DNA from: Pseudomonadota bacterium
GTDB taxonomy: Bacteria > Pseudomonadota > Alphaproteobacteria > Rhizobiales > Devosiaceae
Reading direction: 5' to 3'
Length of the DNA stretch: 30,076 nucleotides
NCBI GenBank assembly: GCA_023391095.1
Contig: JAEWBN010000007.1
Span: 1 to 30,076, forward strand
Made by a program: the position numbers and the translations under genes. Positions 7,799-15,447 of this stretch are shown here, piece by piece. The notes under the pieces are model-generated. The model was not told the DNA's origin and did no database searches. It saw only the letters and a program-made list of their open reading frames with translations. Each line of letters opens with the position of its first letter. Within the stretch, counting starts at the first letter, position 1.

Positions 7799-8005
7799 AT
7801 GCTGATCTATCGATTTCTGACCGGCGAGGACGACTCCGCCTTCTGCCACAAGGTCACCAAGGCGCTTTCCGAGGGCTGGCAACTGCATGGCGGGCCCACC
7901 TATGCCTATGACGCCGTTTCCAAGAAAATGCGCTGCGGCCAGGCCGTCACCCGCATTGCGCCGGACCAGCCCTATGATCCGGACAAGAGGCTTGTCGACT
8001 TCTAG
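7799..8005 (+). CDS. DUF1737 family small protein
   Basis: This 68-residue soluble protein fits DUF1737 as I know it: LIYRFLTGEDDSAFCHKVT, then LSEGWQLHGGP and RCGQAVTR. No function is established for the family. The start is an ATG at 7799 with no strong ribosome binding site visible. Its TAG stop lies in the palindrome CTAG (8002-8005), whose other strand is the stop codon of the convergent Nudix gene, so the two genes overlap by four bases. Confidence 0.8.
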   Translation: MLIYRFLTGEDDSAFCHKVTKALSEGWQLHGGPTYAYDAVSKKMRCGQAVTRIAPDQPYDPDKRLVDF

Positions 8006-8577
8006 CGCAGCTTTTCCAGCGCCAGGTGCTGGAGGAGGATGATGGTCTTGCCATCGACGATCCGGCCATCCCCGATCATCGCGAAGGCATCGGCAAAGCT
8101 CAATTCGACCAGCTCGATTTCCTCGCCTTCCGCCTCGAGCCCGCCGCCCGCATGGCGACGGGTCGTTTCGTCGTAGTGGCCGATGAACAGCGTCGTTTTC
8201 TCGGTCACCGAGCCGGGGCTGCCATACATATCGGCCACGTGGCGCAGCTGGCGCGGCGCGTGGCCGGTTTCTTCCAGCGCCTCGCGCGCTGCTGCCACCT
8301 CGGGAGCCTCGCCATCCAGCAGACCTGCACAGGCTTCCAGCAGGTAGGGATCATCGCCATTGAGCTGGGGCGGCAGGCGGAACTGGCGCACCAGCAGTAC
8401 GGTATCCCGTAGGGGGTCATGCAGCAGCACCGCGGCGGCACTGCCGTGGTCGTAAATCTCGCGCTTGAGTTGCTGCACCGACCCGTCCCGGCGCCGATAG
8501 TCGATGGTGGCTTCGGTGAGGCTACCCCAGTTCTGCGCCAGCACACGGGTGGAAACGATCTTTACAGTCTGCGTCAT
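8002..8577 (-). CDS. nudK: Nudix hydrolase, NudK-like (GDP-mannose pyrophosphatase group)
   Basis: The 191-residue protein starts at an ATG six bases after GGAG on the minus strand. An upstream frame extension to 8613 looks spurious. Its layout and length match E. coli NudK: MTQTVKI start, RDGSVQQLKREIYDHG, VLLVRQFR, EACAGLLDGEAPEVAA, REALEETG, MYGSPGSVTE and DGKTIILLQHL. The Nudix core REALEETG, which carries the metal-binding glutamates, is intact. NudK hydrolyses GDP-mannose and related sugar nucleotides, but ADP-ribose-type substrates occur in near relatives, so the substrate is inference. Its stop overlaps the DUF1737 stop. Confidence 0.8.
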   Translation of the reverse strand: MTQTVKIVSTRVLAQNWGSLTEATIDYRRRDGSVQQLKREIYDHGSAAAVLLHDPLRDTVLLVRQFRLPPQLNGDDPYLLEACAGLLDGEAPEVAAAREALEETGHAPRQLRHVADMYGSPGSVTEKTTLFIGHYDETTRRHAGGGLEAEGEEIELVELSFADAFAMIGDGRIVDGKTIILLQHLALEKLR

Positions 8578-8645
8578 GGGCTGCTCCGGTTGCCGACTTC
8601 TATCGCGCGCCATGCCCCGGGGAAAGCGCGGGGAAGGGGCGCCAC

Positions 8646-8682
8646 AAAAATCGACCCTCCGGCAGTGGTGCCGAAGGGTTGA
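8646..8682 (-). terminator. Rho-independent terminator of the chemoreceptor gene
   Basis: On the minus strand TCAACCCTTCGGCA pairs with TGCCGGAGGGTCGA across a four-base loop (plus-strand arms 8651-8664 and 8669-8682). There is one G-T pair and one mismatch in 14 positions, followed by five T. It lies just past the chemoreceptor stop at 8740. Confidence 0.8.
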
Positions 8683-8739
8683 CCCGGTGGGAGGCCGGTA
8701 AACGCGCCACTGGGGAATGCGCGTCGTCTGGGAGGATGG

Positions 8740-10770
8740 CTAGAACTCGTTCCAGTCCTCGATCTTGGCTGCCGCGGCCCCGCCGAAATAGGTTCTGGCC
8801 GCCTTTTGCACCGACTGGATCAGATTGCGCGCCCCGCCGGCTTTCTGTGCTTCCGCATTAGCGGCCTTGGGCGGGCGCATCGCGACCACGCCGCCCTCAT
8901 TGAGGGTAAAGGTATCGACGATTTCGTCCAGCCGGGTCGCCTGGCCTTCTGTCTGTTCGATGGAGGCGTTCATTTCCTCGACCAGCGCGGCATTGTGCTG
9001 GGTCATCTCGTCCATCTGCCGCACCGCGACATTGACCTCGGCAATCCCTTCAGCCTGGTTTTCGCTGTCCTTGGCGATGTTTTCCATCAGCCCCGCCGAC
9101 GACTTCACGCCTTCGACGATCTCCGCCAGCCGGCCGGCCACGTCGGACACGAGCCTGGTACCGCCTCGCACCTCGTTGGCGCTCTGCTCGATCAGTTGCT
9201 TGACCTCGGACGAGGCTTGCGCCGCGCTTTGCGCCAGTCGCCGCACTTCAACGGCTACGACGGCAAAGCCCTTGCCCGCTTCCCCGGCCCGCGCTGCCTC
9301 GACCGAGGCATTGAGGGCGAGGAGATTGGTCTGGAAGGCAATGTCGTCGATCAGCCCGATGATGTTGGAAATCTTGGCCGAGGAGGTCGAAATACGCTCC
9401 ATGGCATCGGTTGCTTCCGACATGACTGCACTGCTCGACACGGCGATGTCGGTCATCTTGCCGGCATTGTGGCTGGCTTCGCGCGCCCGCTCGGCATTGA
9501 GGCCCACCGTGGTCGCCAGTTGCCCCATGGCGGCAGAGGTTTCCTCGATGGTCGCGGCCTGCTTGGTGGTGCGCTCGGACAGATCGTTGGCGCCGGCCAG
9601 GATCTCGCCGGTGGCCAGCTTGAGCGCGCGGGAGGTTTCGCGCAGTTGAAGGGTTATGGACTCGATGGCGTCCGCGACGCTGTTGGTGCTCTGCTTGAGG
9701 GTGCCGAAAGCGCCCTTGTAGTCGCCGGTCATGCGTTCACGCAGGTCTGCGCCGGCCATGGCACCGAGCACCCGCTCGGCTTCGTCCAGCGCCTCTTCGA
9801 TGGATGCCAGCATGGCGTCGATATTGCCGCCGATCCGATCCAGTTCGGGATCGTTGAAGCGGGCCGCGACGCGGGCGCTGAAATCGCCGTCGATGGCGCG
9901 CTCGATCACCGCATCGAAGGCGGACTGGAACTGCGCCATCTTTTCGGCGCGGGCGGCGATGTCACTGGCGCGCGCCTGCTTTTCTTCCTCGGCCAGTTGC
10001 ACATTGATGCCGTTGAGGCGGAAGGTTTCCAGCGCCCGGGCCATTTCGCCCAGCTCGTTCTGCACCTCCGTGCCCCTGATGGCGATGTCGTAGTCGCCCT
10101 GGGTCAGCTTGCCCATCGTGCCGGTGAGGCGGGCAAAGGTGCCGCCGAGCCAGCGCCCGGTCACCACGGCCAGAACAATGCCCATCAGCAGCCCGATAAC
10201 CGAGATCGCCGTGACGATCGTCAGCTGCAGCTGCTGCTGCTGGGCAATGCGCGGACCCAGCTCGTTCTGGAGGCTATGGGCCTGGCTCGAGAGCTGGTCG
10301 TAAAGGGCATACATGCGTGGGCCGATGGTGGTCAGCGTTGCGGTGGCGGGGTGGTCGGCAGGGTTGGTGCCAGTGGCCTGTGCCGCCACGATGGTTTCGA
10401 GCCCGCTGAGATATTCTCCCGCCAGGGCGCGAACATCCTCGATCACCGTCAATGCAGCCGCGTCGCCCTCAAATAATGCCGTGGTCGTTGCGTCTTCGTC
10501 CTGTATCTGCACGGCGACATCGCGGGCCGCGCTGGCCCATTCGGCAGTCGGCTTGAGCAGGTAATTGAGAAAGTCGATCCGCAGGAGCGAAACATCGCGC
10601 AGATTTTCGTCGATGTTGAGCGACTGGCGCGCAGCGTGTCTATACTCGGCAAATAAATGTTCTGCCTGAGTCATCAGATATATTGAGGCCCCTCCGGTGA
10701 TGACCAAGAGGACGGCCATGGCGCCGAACGCGCCATATACCCGTGACCGCACACTGCGAAACAACTTCAT
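8740..10770 (-). CDS. Methyl-accepting chemotaxis protein
   Basis: This 676-residue receptor starts at an ATG eight bases after AGGAG. TM1 spans about residues 11-33. A helical ligand-binding domain (about 34-182, likely four-helix bundle) follows, then TM2 at 184-206. HAMP is at about 205-258 and a second HAMP-like helical pair (RAIDGDFSARV and ADLRERMTGDY) at about 275-360. The signalling hairpin tip is IDDIAFQTNLLALNASVEAA with ARAGEAGKGFAVVAVEVRRL (about 474-512), lacking indels. The protein ends in KIEDWNEF. The last five residues fit the xWxxF pentapeptide that tethers CheR/CheB. No che or flagellar genes lie in the window, so the ligand is unknown. Confidence 0.93.
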   Translation of the reverse strand: MKLFRSVRSRVYGAFGAMAVLLVITGGASIYLMTQAEHLFAEYRHAARQSLNIDENLRDVSLLRIDFLNYLLKPTAEWASAARDVAVQIQDEDATTTALFEGDAAALTVIEDVRALAGEYLSGLETIVAAQATGTNPADHPATATLTTIGPRMYALYDQLSSQAHSLQNELGPRIAQQQQLQLTIVTAISVIGLLMGIVLAVVTGRWLGGTFARLTGTMGKLTQGDYDIAIRGTEVQNELGEMARALETFRLNGINVQLAEEEKQARASDIAARAEKMAQFQSAFDAVIERAIDGDFSARVAARFNDPELDRIGGNIDAMLASIEEALDEAERVLGAMAGADLRERMTGDYKGAFGTLKQSTNSVADAIESITLQLRETSRALKLATGEILAGANDLSERTTKQAATIEETSAAMGQLATTVGLNAERAREASHNAGKMTDIAVSSSAVMSEATDAMERISTSSAKISNIIGLIDDIAFQTNLLALNASVEAARAGEAGKGFAVVAVEVRRLAQSAAQASSEVKQLIEQSANEVRGGTRLVSDVAGRLAEIVEGVKSSAGLMENIAKDSENQAEGIAEVNVAVRQMDEMTQHNAALVEEMNASIEQTEGQATRLDEIVDTFTLNEGGVVAMRPPKAANAEAQKAGGARNLIQSVQKAARTYFGGAAAAKIEDWNEF

Positions 10771-10965
10771 CGTCTCAACTCCTGTTGACCCGAAAAGTGT
10801 GTGACGCGTTCGTTACCCAAGTCTTATAAATTGCAGGTATCGCAAAATAAAACTGCCGATTAGCGCTCACCAACATTAGGCCCATTGGGGTTTTCTACTG
10901 GAGCGCTACGGACTTCTCCCGATTGACGGTCGTAAAATCCCGTGCCTCGCCCGCTGTGCAGGCTT

Positions 10966-10991
10966 CGAACAGCCTGTTCGCTATGCGAACA
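10966..10991. promoter_or_regulatory. Nested inverted repeats upstream of the sdh operon
   Basis: CGAACAG-C-CTGTTCG (10966-10980) is a perfect 15-base palindrome. Its right arm also belongs to a second one, GTTCGC-TAT-GCGAAC (10977-10991). Together they make three alternating GAACA/TGTTC half-sites. The array lies about 50 bases upstream of the putative sdhC -35 box, which fits an operator, but no known regulator motif was matched with confidence. Confidence 0.45.
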
Positions 10992-11038
10992 AAGTGCGCA
11001 TTGCGCCGAAAGTTGCACATTGTGGCGCTGTCAGGGCT

Positions 11039-11067
11039 TTGATTTTCCACCCATAGGGCGCTAGAAA
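11039..11067 (+). promoter_or_regulatory. Putative sdhCDAB promoter
   Basis: TTGATT at 11039-11044 and TAGAAA at 11062-11067 are 17 bases apart; each box matches four of six consensus positions. Transcription would begin near 11074, about 50 bases before the sdhC ATG. Predicted from consensus and position only. Confidence 0.4.
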
Positions 11068-11126
11068 CTCGAACCATTCCAAACTGGACGCGGCTTCGGC
11101 CGCATTTCGAAGGCCCGGAAACGCTG

Positions 11127-11513
11127 ATGTCCGTCAGAGCTCGCCCCACTTCGCCCCATCTGCAGATTTATCGCTGGACCATCACCATGGCCATGTCGAT
11201 CCTGCATCGCATGACCGGCATCGCCAATTATGCCGGCATGGCGCTGTTCGTGATCTGGCTGCTTGCCGCCGCCATCGGTCAGGATGCCCTGATGAGCATC
11301 AACTACATCTATGGCAGCTGGTTCGGGCAGATCGTGCTCTTCGGCTTCACCTGGAGCCTGGTCCACCACATGCTGGGCGGCCTGCGCCACTGGATCTGGG
11401 ACTTTGCCGTGATGATGGAGCCGGGTCAGCGCGAGGCTCTCGCCTGGGCGACGCTGGCCGGCTCGGTCGTGCTCACCCTTGTTATCTGGACCGTTTTCGT
11501 GTGGGCCGCCTGA
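11127..11513 (+). CDS. sdhC: Succinate dehydrogenase cytochrome b556 subunit
   Basis: This is one of two membrane anchors of complex II, which carries electrons from succinate to ubiquinone. It has 128 residues, three hydrophobic helices and the family motifs RPTSPHLQIYR, SILHRMTG and HHMLGGLRHWIWD. By alignment with E. coli SdhC, Ser24 and Arg28 correspond to the quinone-site Ser27 and Arg31, and His81 to the haem ligand His84. The ATG at 11127 has only a weak GGAAA upstream. Its TGA overlaps the sdhD start by one base (TGATG). Confidence 0.95.
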   Translation: MSVRARPTSPHLQIYRWTITMAMSILHRMTGIANYAGMALFVIWLLAAAIGQDALMSINYIYGSWFGQIVLFGFTWSLVHHMLGGLRHWIWDFAVMMEPGQREALAWATLAGSVVLTLVIWTVFVWAA

Positions 11514-11905
11514 TGCGTGAAACCGTGATCACCAAAGACACCATTGCCAATCCGCGCACCCACTACGGTGACGCAAAGGCTTCCACCCGCCATTTCATCA
11601 CCCAGCGGGTGACGGGCCTGGTCAACATCGCCTTCCTGCTGTTGCTGCTGTTTCTGGTCGTCAAGCTGGCCGGCCAGGATCGGCCCGATCTGGTCCAGAC
11701 CATCGGCACGGCCTGGATCGGTCTGCCGCTGGCCGTGCTGATCGCCATTGTCTGCGTGCATATGCGCAACGGCATGCGCGACACGCTCGAAGACTATACC
11801 AGCGGCCGGCTGTTCTCGCTGGCCATGCTGCTCAACACCCTTTTCTGCCTGATCGTCGCGGTCGTCGGTATCGGCGCCGTGCTCAAGCTCGTCTTTGTAG
11901 GCTGA
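11513..11905 (+). CDS. sdhD: Succinate dehydrogenase hydrophobic membrane anchor
   Basis: The second complex II anchor has 130 residues and three membrane helices. I chose the ATG at 11513, which overlaps the sdhC TGA, over an in-frame GTG at 11501. Family motifs are visible: HFITQRVTGLVNI early and HMRNGMRDTLEDY in the second half. His83 corresponds to haem ligand His71 of E. coli SdhD, and Asp94-Tyr95 to the quinone-site Asp82-Tyr83. Five bases separate it from sdhA. Confidence 0.95.
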   Translation: MRETVITKDTIANPRTHYGDAKASTRHFITQRVTGLVNIAFLLLLLFLVVKLAGQDRPDLVQTIGTAWIGLPLAVLIAIVCVHMRNGMRDTLEDYTSGRLFSLAMLLNTLFCLIVAVVGIGAVLKLVFVG

Positions 11906-11910
11906 TCCCC

Positions 11911-13722
11911 ATGGCTCAATATGAACTGATCGACCACGAATTTGACGTGGTGGTGGTCGGCGCCGGTGGCGCGGGCCTGCGCGCAACCCTGGGCATGGCC
12001 GAGCAGGGGTTCAACACCGCCTGCATCTCCAAGGTGTTCCCCACCCGCTCGCATACGGTGGCGGCGCAGGGCGGCATTGCCGCATCGCTGCAGAACATGG
12101 GCCCCGACAGCTGGCAGTGGCACATGTACGACACCGTCAAGGGGTCGGACTGGCTGGGCGACAATGACGCCATGGAATATCTGGCGCGCGAAGCCCCGGC
12201 CGCCATCTATGAGCTCGAGCACTATGGCGTGCCCTTCAGCCGTACCCAGGACGGCAAGATCTATCAGCGCCCCTTTGGTGGTCACATGACCGAGTTCGGC
12301 GACGGGCCCCCGGTGCAGCGCACCTGTGCCGCCGCCGACCGCACGGGCCACGCCATCCTCCACACGCTCTATGGCCAGTCGGTCAAGAACGATGCGCAGT
12401 TCTTTATCGAGTACTTCGCGCTCGATTTGATCATGGGCGATGACGGCTCCTGCCAGGGCGTGATCGCCTGGAAGCTGGATGACGGCACCCTGCACCGCTT
12501 CCGCGCCAAGCTAGTGGTGCTGGCCACCGGTGGCTATGGCCGGTCCTATTTCTCGGCGACCTCGGCCCATACCTGCACCGGTGACGGCAATGGCATGGTC
12601 GCCCGCGCCGGCCTGCCGCTGCAGGACATGGAATTCGTCCAGTTCCACCCCACCGGCATCTATGGCGCCGGCGTTCTCATCACCGAGGGCGCGCGCGGCG
12701 AGGGCGGGTATCTGACCAATTCGGAAGGCGAGCGCTTCATGGAGCGCTATGCCCCCAATGCCAAGGACCTGGCCAGCCGCGACGTGGTCAGCCGCTGCAT
12801 GACGCTCGAAATCCGTGAGGGCAGGGGTGTCGGTCCCAAGAAGGACCACATCTACCTCCACCTCGATCACCTCGATCCCAAGGTGCTGCATGAGCGCCTG
12901 CCAGGCATCACAGAATCGGCAAAGATCTTTGCCGGCGTGGACCTCACCCGCGAGCCCATCCCGGTGCTGCCGACCGTGCACTACAATATGGGCGGCATTC
13001 CCGCGAACTATCATGGCGAAGTGCTCAACCCCACCGCCGACGATCCCAACCGCATCGTGCCGGGCCTGATGGCCGTCGGCGAAGCGGCCTGTGCTTCGGT
13101 GCATGGCGCCAATCGCCTGGGCTCGAACTCGCTCACCGACCTTGTGGTCTTTGGCCGCGCCGCCGCCCTGCGCGCCGGCCAGGTGCTCGACAAGAGCGCG
13201 CCCGTCCCCGGCATCAACAAGGCCCAGGACGACAAGATCCTTGCCCGCTTCGATCGCCTGCGCCATGCCAATGGCTCGCAGCCGACCGCCAAGCTGCGCG
13301 ACGAGATGCAGCGCACCATGCAGACCGACGCGGCCGTGTTCCGCACCGCGGAATCGCTGCGCAAGGGCGTTGCCGGCATGAGCGAAATCTATTCGCGCCT
13401 CCCCGATGTCCGGGTGTCGGACCGCTCCATGATCTGGAACTCGGACCTCGTGGAAACGCTGGAACTCGAAAACCTGATGACCTGCGCCATTGCCACGGTG
13501 GTGTCGGCCGAGGCGCGGCACGAGTCGCGCGGCGCCCATGCCCATGAGGACTTCCCCAATCGCGACGACGTCGAATGGCGCAAGCACACTCTGGCCACCG
13601 TCAATGTCGAGACCGGAGCGGTGGACCTGTCCTATCGCCCCGTCATCACCGATCCGCTGACGCTGCAGGATCAGGGCGGCATCGATCTCAGCAAGATCGC
13701 GCCCAAGGCGCGAGTGTACTAG
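11911..13722 (+). CDS. sdhA: Succinate dehydrogenase flavoprotein subunit
   Basis: The catalytic subunit of complex II oxidises succinate to fumarate. The 603-residue protein has the dinucleotide fold VVVVGAGGAGLRA at the N-terminus. His48 in PTRSHTVAAQGG is the histidine that carries covalent FAD. Substrate-site residues appear as His246 (FHPTGIYG), Arg262 (EGARGEGG), His357 (TVHYNMGG) and Arg402 (GANRLGSNSL). The C-terminal segment KHTLATVNVETG is typical of the family. Its TAG overlaps the ribosome binding site (AGGAG, 13721-13725) of the next gene, so transcription and perhaps translation run on into the two inserted genes. Confidence 0.98.
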   Translation: MAQYELIDHEFDVVVVGAGGAGLRATLGMAEQGFNTACISKVFPTRSHTVAAQGGIAASLQNMGPDSWQWHMYDTVKGSDWLGDNDAMEYLAREAPAAIYELEHYGVPFSRTQDGKIYQRPFGGHMTEFGDGPPVQRTCAAADRTGHAILHTLYGQSVKNDAQFFIEYFALDLIMGDDGSCQGVIAWKLDDGTLHRFRAKLVVLATGGYGRSYFSATSAHTCTGDGNGMVARAGLPLQDMEFVQFHPTGIYGAGVLITEGARGEGGYLTNSEGERFMERYAPNAKDLASRDVVSRCMTLEIREGRGVGPKKDHIYLHLDHLDPKVLHERLPGITESAKIFAGVDLTREPIPVLPTVHYNMGGIPANYHGEVLNPTADDPNRIVPGLMAVGEAACASVHGANRLGSNSLTDLVVFGRAAALRAGQVLDKSAPVPGINKAQDDKILARFDRLRHANGSQPTAKLRDEMQRTMQTDAAVFRTAESLRKGVAGMSEIYSRLPDVRVSDRSMIWNSDLVETLELENLMTCAIATVVSAEARHESRGAHAHEDFPNRDDVEWRKHTLATVNVETGAVDLSYRPVITDPLTLQDQGGIDLSKIAPKARVY

Positions 13723-13731
13723 GAGTTGGTG

Positions 13732-14310
13732 ATGACGCTGGAACAGCTTCGGGCTGTCACGGTGAGCCGCGCTCCAGCCGGACGTCTTGCCTTGCTGGCG
13801 GCCGCCACCCTGGCTCTGGCCGCCTGCGAAACAACAGGCAGCGGCGATCTCGACGCTCGTCCTGTCGGCATGCAGCCGGGCGTCAGTCAGCAAACCGTGT
13901 ACAGCAATGGCGGCATGGTCACCACCGAGACGCGTCTTGACACGCAAACGGGCCAGCGTGTCGTCAGCGGTGGCAGCTTCGTGTTCGGTACGGGAAGCCA
14001 GCCGAGCGCGGCATTCGGAGCGCCGTTCGGGACATGGACCCTTAGCGACGACTTCGCGCGCCGGTGCAGCCTGTCCTTTGGCACCACGCCGCTGGCCGGC
14101 ACGCAGGGCACGATGCAGCTCACGCAGAATGGTTTTTGTTCGATGGACTTCGAACAGGCACGCGGCTGGATGTATGCGGGTTCCGGTATTGCCCTGACCG
14201 ATGCCTCGGGCCGCATCCTTGGCCAGTTGGTACAAGACGGCCCCAATGCCTATACGGGCAGCTTCAACTCCAATTTCGGGCCACGAAACGTCAAGCTGGC
14301 GCGCGGTTAG
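13732..14310 (+). CDS. Lipoprotein with an Inh/Omp19-like (AprI family) domain, inside the sdh operon
   Basis: The gene starts at an ATG six bases after AGGAG and encodes 192 residues. A lipobox LAAC puts the lipidated Cys at 32, so it is an outer-membrane or periplasmic lipoprotein. Residues about 33-95 are low-complexity (Gly, Thr, Ser). The C-terminal domain (about 100-190) reads GTWTLSDD, RRCSLSF, GFCSMDFEQARGW, DASGRILGQL, with Cys112 and Cys136 as a likely disulfide. This fits the small beta-barrel of Inh/AprI metalloprotease inhibitors and Brucella Omp19, by pattern only. It lies between sdhA and sdhB, an unusual place, and no link to complex II is known. Confidence 0.7.
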   Translation: MTLEQLRAVTVSRAPAGRLALLAAATLALAACETTGSGDLDARPVGMQPGVSQQTVYSNGGMVTTETRLDTQTGQRVVSGGSFVFGTGSQPSAAFGAPFGTWTLSDDFARRCSLSFGTTPLAGTQGTMQLTQNGFCSMDFEQARGWMYAGSGIALTDASGRILGQLVQDGPNAYTGSFNSNFGPRNVKLARG

Positions 14311-14320
14311 GGGGCGACGC

Positions 14321-14611
14321 ATGAAAAAACTTTCGATCGCTCTCCTCGTCGGCTTTGGACTCATGCCCGCTGCTGTGCAGGCGGCTCCCACTGCCGCGCA
14401 AAAGCAGGAATTCTTCGAGGTGTGCATGAGCATCTCGCAGAACCAGGAACTGTGCGCCTGCAAGGCCGATGCGGCGATGACCCTGATCGACGAGCGCTTC
14501 ATGAGCGTCGTGATCGCGTCGATGAAGGGCGGCTCGCCCGCTTCTTCCGACTTTCAGGCCTACAATGCCTATGTCGCCAAATCGAACCAGATTTGTAAGC
14601 CCAACTATTGA
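14321..14611 (+). CDS. Small exported Cys-containing protein of unknown function, inside the sdh operon
   Basis: This 96-residue protein starts at an ATG ten bases after the previous stop; the frame is open further upstream but without signal character. The signal peptide is MKKLSIALLVGFGLMPAAVQA, cut before APTAA. The mature part of about 75 residues is mostly helical, with four cysteines: Cys35 and Cys45 (CX9C), Cys47 (CAC), and Cys92 near the C-terminus (NQICKPNY). This suggests two disulfides or a metal site in the periplasm. I do not recognise the family. It is co-directional with, and very close to, the lipoprotein gene and sdhB. Confidence 0.7.
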   Translation: MKKLSIALLVGFGLMPAAVQAAPTAAQKQEFFEVCMSISQNQELCACKADAAMTLIDERFMSVVIASMKGGSPASSDFQAYNAYVAKSNQICKPNY

Positions 14612-14622
14612 TGATTGCCTGT

Positions 14623-14639
14623 CGAACGCATGGCGTTCG
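14623..14639 (+). promoter_or_regulatory. Hairpin just upstream of the sdhB ribosome binding site
   Basis: CGAACGC, loop ATG, then GCGTTCG form a perfect 7-bp stem in the 45-base gap before sdhB. It ends about five bases before the sdhB AAGGA. It could modulate sdhB translation or act as an mRNA processing or stability element; it has no U-run, so it is not a classic terminator. Confidence 0.5.
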
Positions 14640-14656
14640 TTGAGAAGGAATAAAAG

Positions 14657-15439
14657 ATGGCCGAACTGACGCTTCGCAAGGCCGATCAGCCGCAAAAGGG
14701 CAAGACCTGGCCCAAGCCGCAGGGCGCGACGCGCCTGCGCGAATTCCATATCTACCGCTATGATCCGGACACGACCGACAATCCGCGGATCGACACCTAT
14801 TTCGTCGATCTGGACAATTGCGGTCCGATGATCTTGGACGCGCTGCTTTACATCAAGAACAACACCGATCCGACGCTGACCCTGCGCCGCTCCTGCCGCG
14901 AGGGCATTTGCGGATCGTGCTCGATGAATATCAACGGGCTCAATACCTTGGCCTGTACCAAGGGCATGGATGACAGCTCGGGTCCGATCAAGATCTACCC
15001 CCTTCCGCATATGCCTGTGGTCAAGGATCTGGTGCCGGATCTCTCCAACTTCTACGCCCAGCACCGCGCCATCGAGCCCTGGCTCAAGACCACCTCGCCC
15101 ACTCCGGACAAGGAATGGACGCAGTCGGTCGAGAACCGCGCCAAGCTCGACGGTCTTTACGAATGCATCCTGTGCGCCTGCTGCTCGACCTCCTGCCCGT
15201 CCTATTGGTGGAATGGCGAGAAGTATCTGGGCCCGGCGGCCCTGCTGCAGGCCTATCGCTGGCTGATCGACAGCCGCGACGAGACCACTTCCGAGCGCCT
15301 CGATAACCTCGAGGACCCGTTCAAGCTTTATCGCTGCCACACCATCATGAACTGCGCCCAGGTGTGCCCGAAGGGCCTCAACCCGGCCAAGGCCATCGCG
15401 CAGATCAAGAAGATGATGGTGGAACGCAAGGCGGCCTGA
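14657..15439 (+). CDS. sdhB: Succinate dehydrogenase iron-sulfur subunit
   Basis: This subunit passes electrons from SdhA-bound FAD to the quinone in the membrane. The 260-residue protein has all cluster ligands: the [2Fe-2S] set Cys80, Cys85, Cys88 (SCREGICGSC) and Cys100; the [4Fe-4S] set Cys170, Cys173, Cys176 and Cys180 (CILCACCSTSCP); and the [3Fe-4S] set Cys227, Cys233 and Cys237 (CHTIMNCAQVCPKGL). The ATG is preceded by AAGGA. It is separated from sdhA by two unrelated exported-protein genes but shares their direction, with no terminator seen between. Confidence 0.98.
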   Translation: MAELTLRKADQPQKGKTWPKPQGATRLREFHIYRYDPDTTDNPRIDTYFVDLDNCGPMILDALLYIKNNTDPTLTLRRSCREGICGSCSMNINGLNTLACTKGMDDSSGPIKIYPLPHMPVVKDLVPDLSNFYAQHRAIEPWLKTTSPTPDKEWTQSVENRAKLDGLYECILCACCSTSCPSYWWNGEKYLGPAALLQAYRWLIDSRDETTSERLDNLEDPFKLYRCHTIMNCAQVCPKGLNPAKAIAQIKKMMVERKAA

Positions 15440-15447
15440 TTGCCCGC

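Larger units (their letters stand above)
10771..11126. other. Divergent control region between the chemoreceptor gene and sdhC
   Basis: These 356 bases contain no gene. They hold the chemoreceptor ribosome binding site, a lower-GC stretch at about 10820-10860, nested GAACA/TGTTC palindromes at 10966-10991, and a likely sdhC promoter at 11039-11067. A regulator bound in the middle could act on either gene. Confidence 0.6.

Noticed and set aside
6820..7911. A 363-residue plus-strand frame across the carbonic anhydrase gene
   Set aside because: It is antisense to a clearly recognised beta-carbonic anhydrase and to the start of DUF1737; its composition shows no family motifs.
8806..10476. A 556-residue frame antisense to the chemoreceptor
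   Set aside because: It is the mirror of a well-supported chemoreceptor in GC-rich DNA, rich in Gly, His and Arg with no motif.
10966..10980. LexA (SOS) box upstream of sdhC
   Set aside because: Alphaproteobacterial LexA sites are GTTC-N7-GTTC and Gram-positive ones GAAC-N4-GTTC; here GAAC and GTTC are five bases apart and the gene context is not SOS.
12511..14502. A 663-residue frame antisense to sdhA and the two inserted genes
   Set aside because: The plus strand carries complete sdhA motifs and two signal-peptide genes; the antisense frame is low-complexity.
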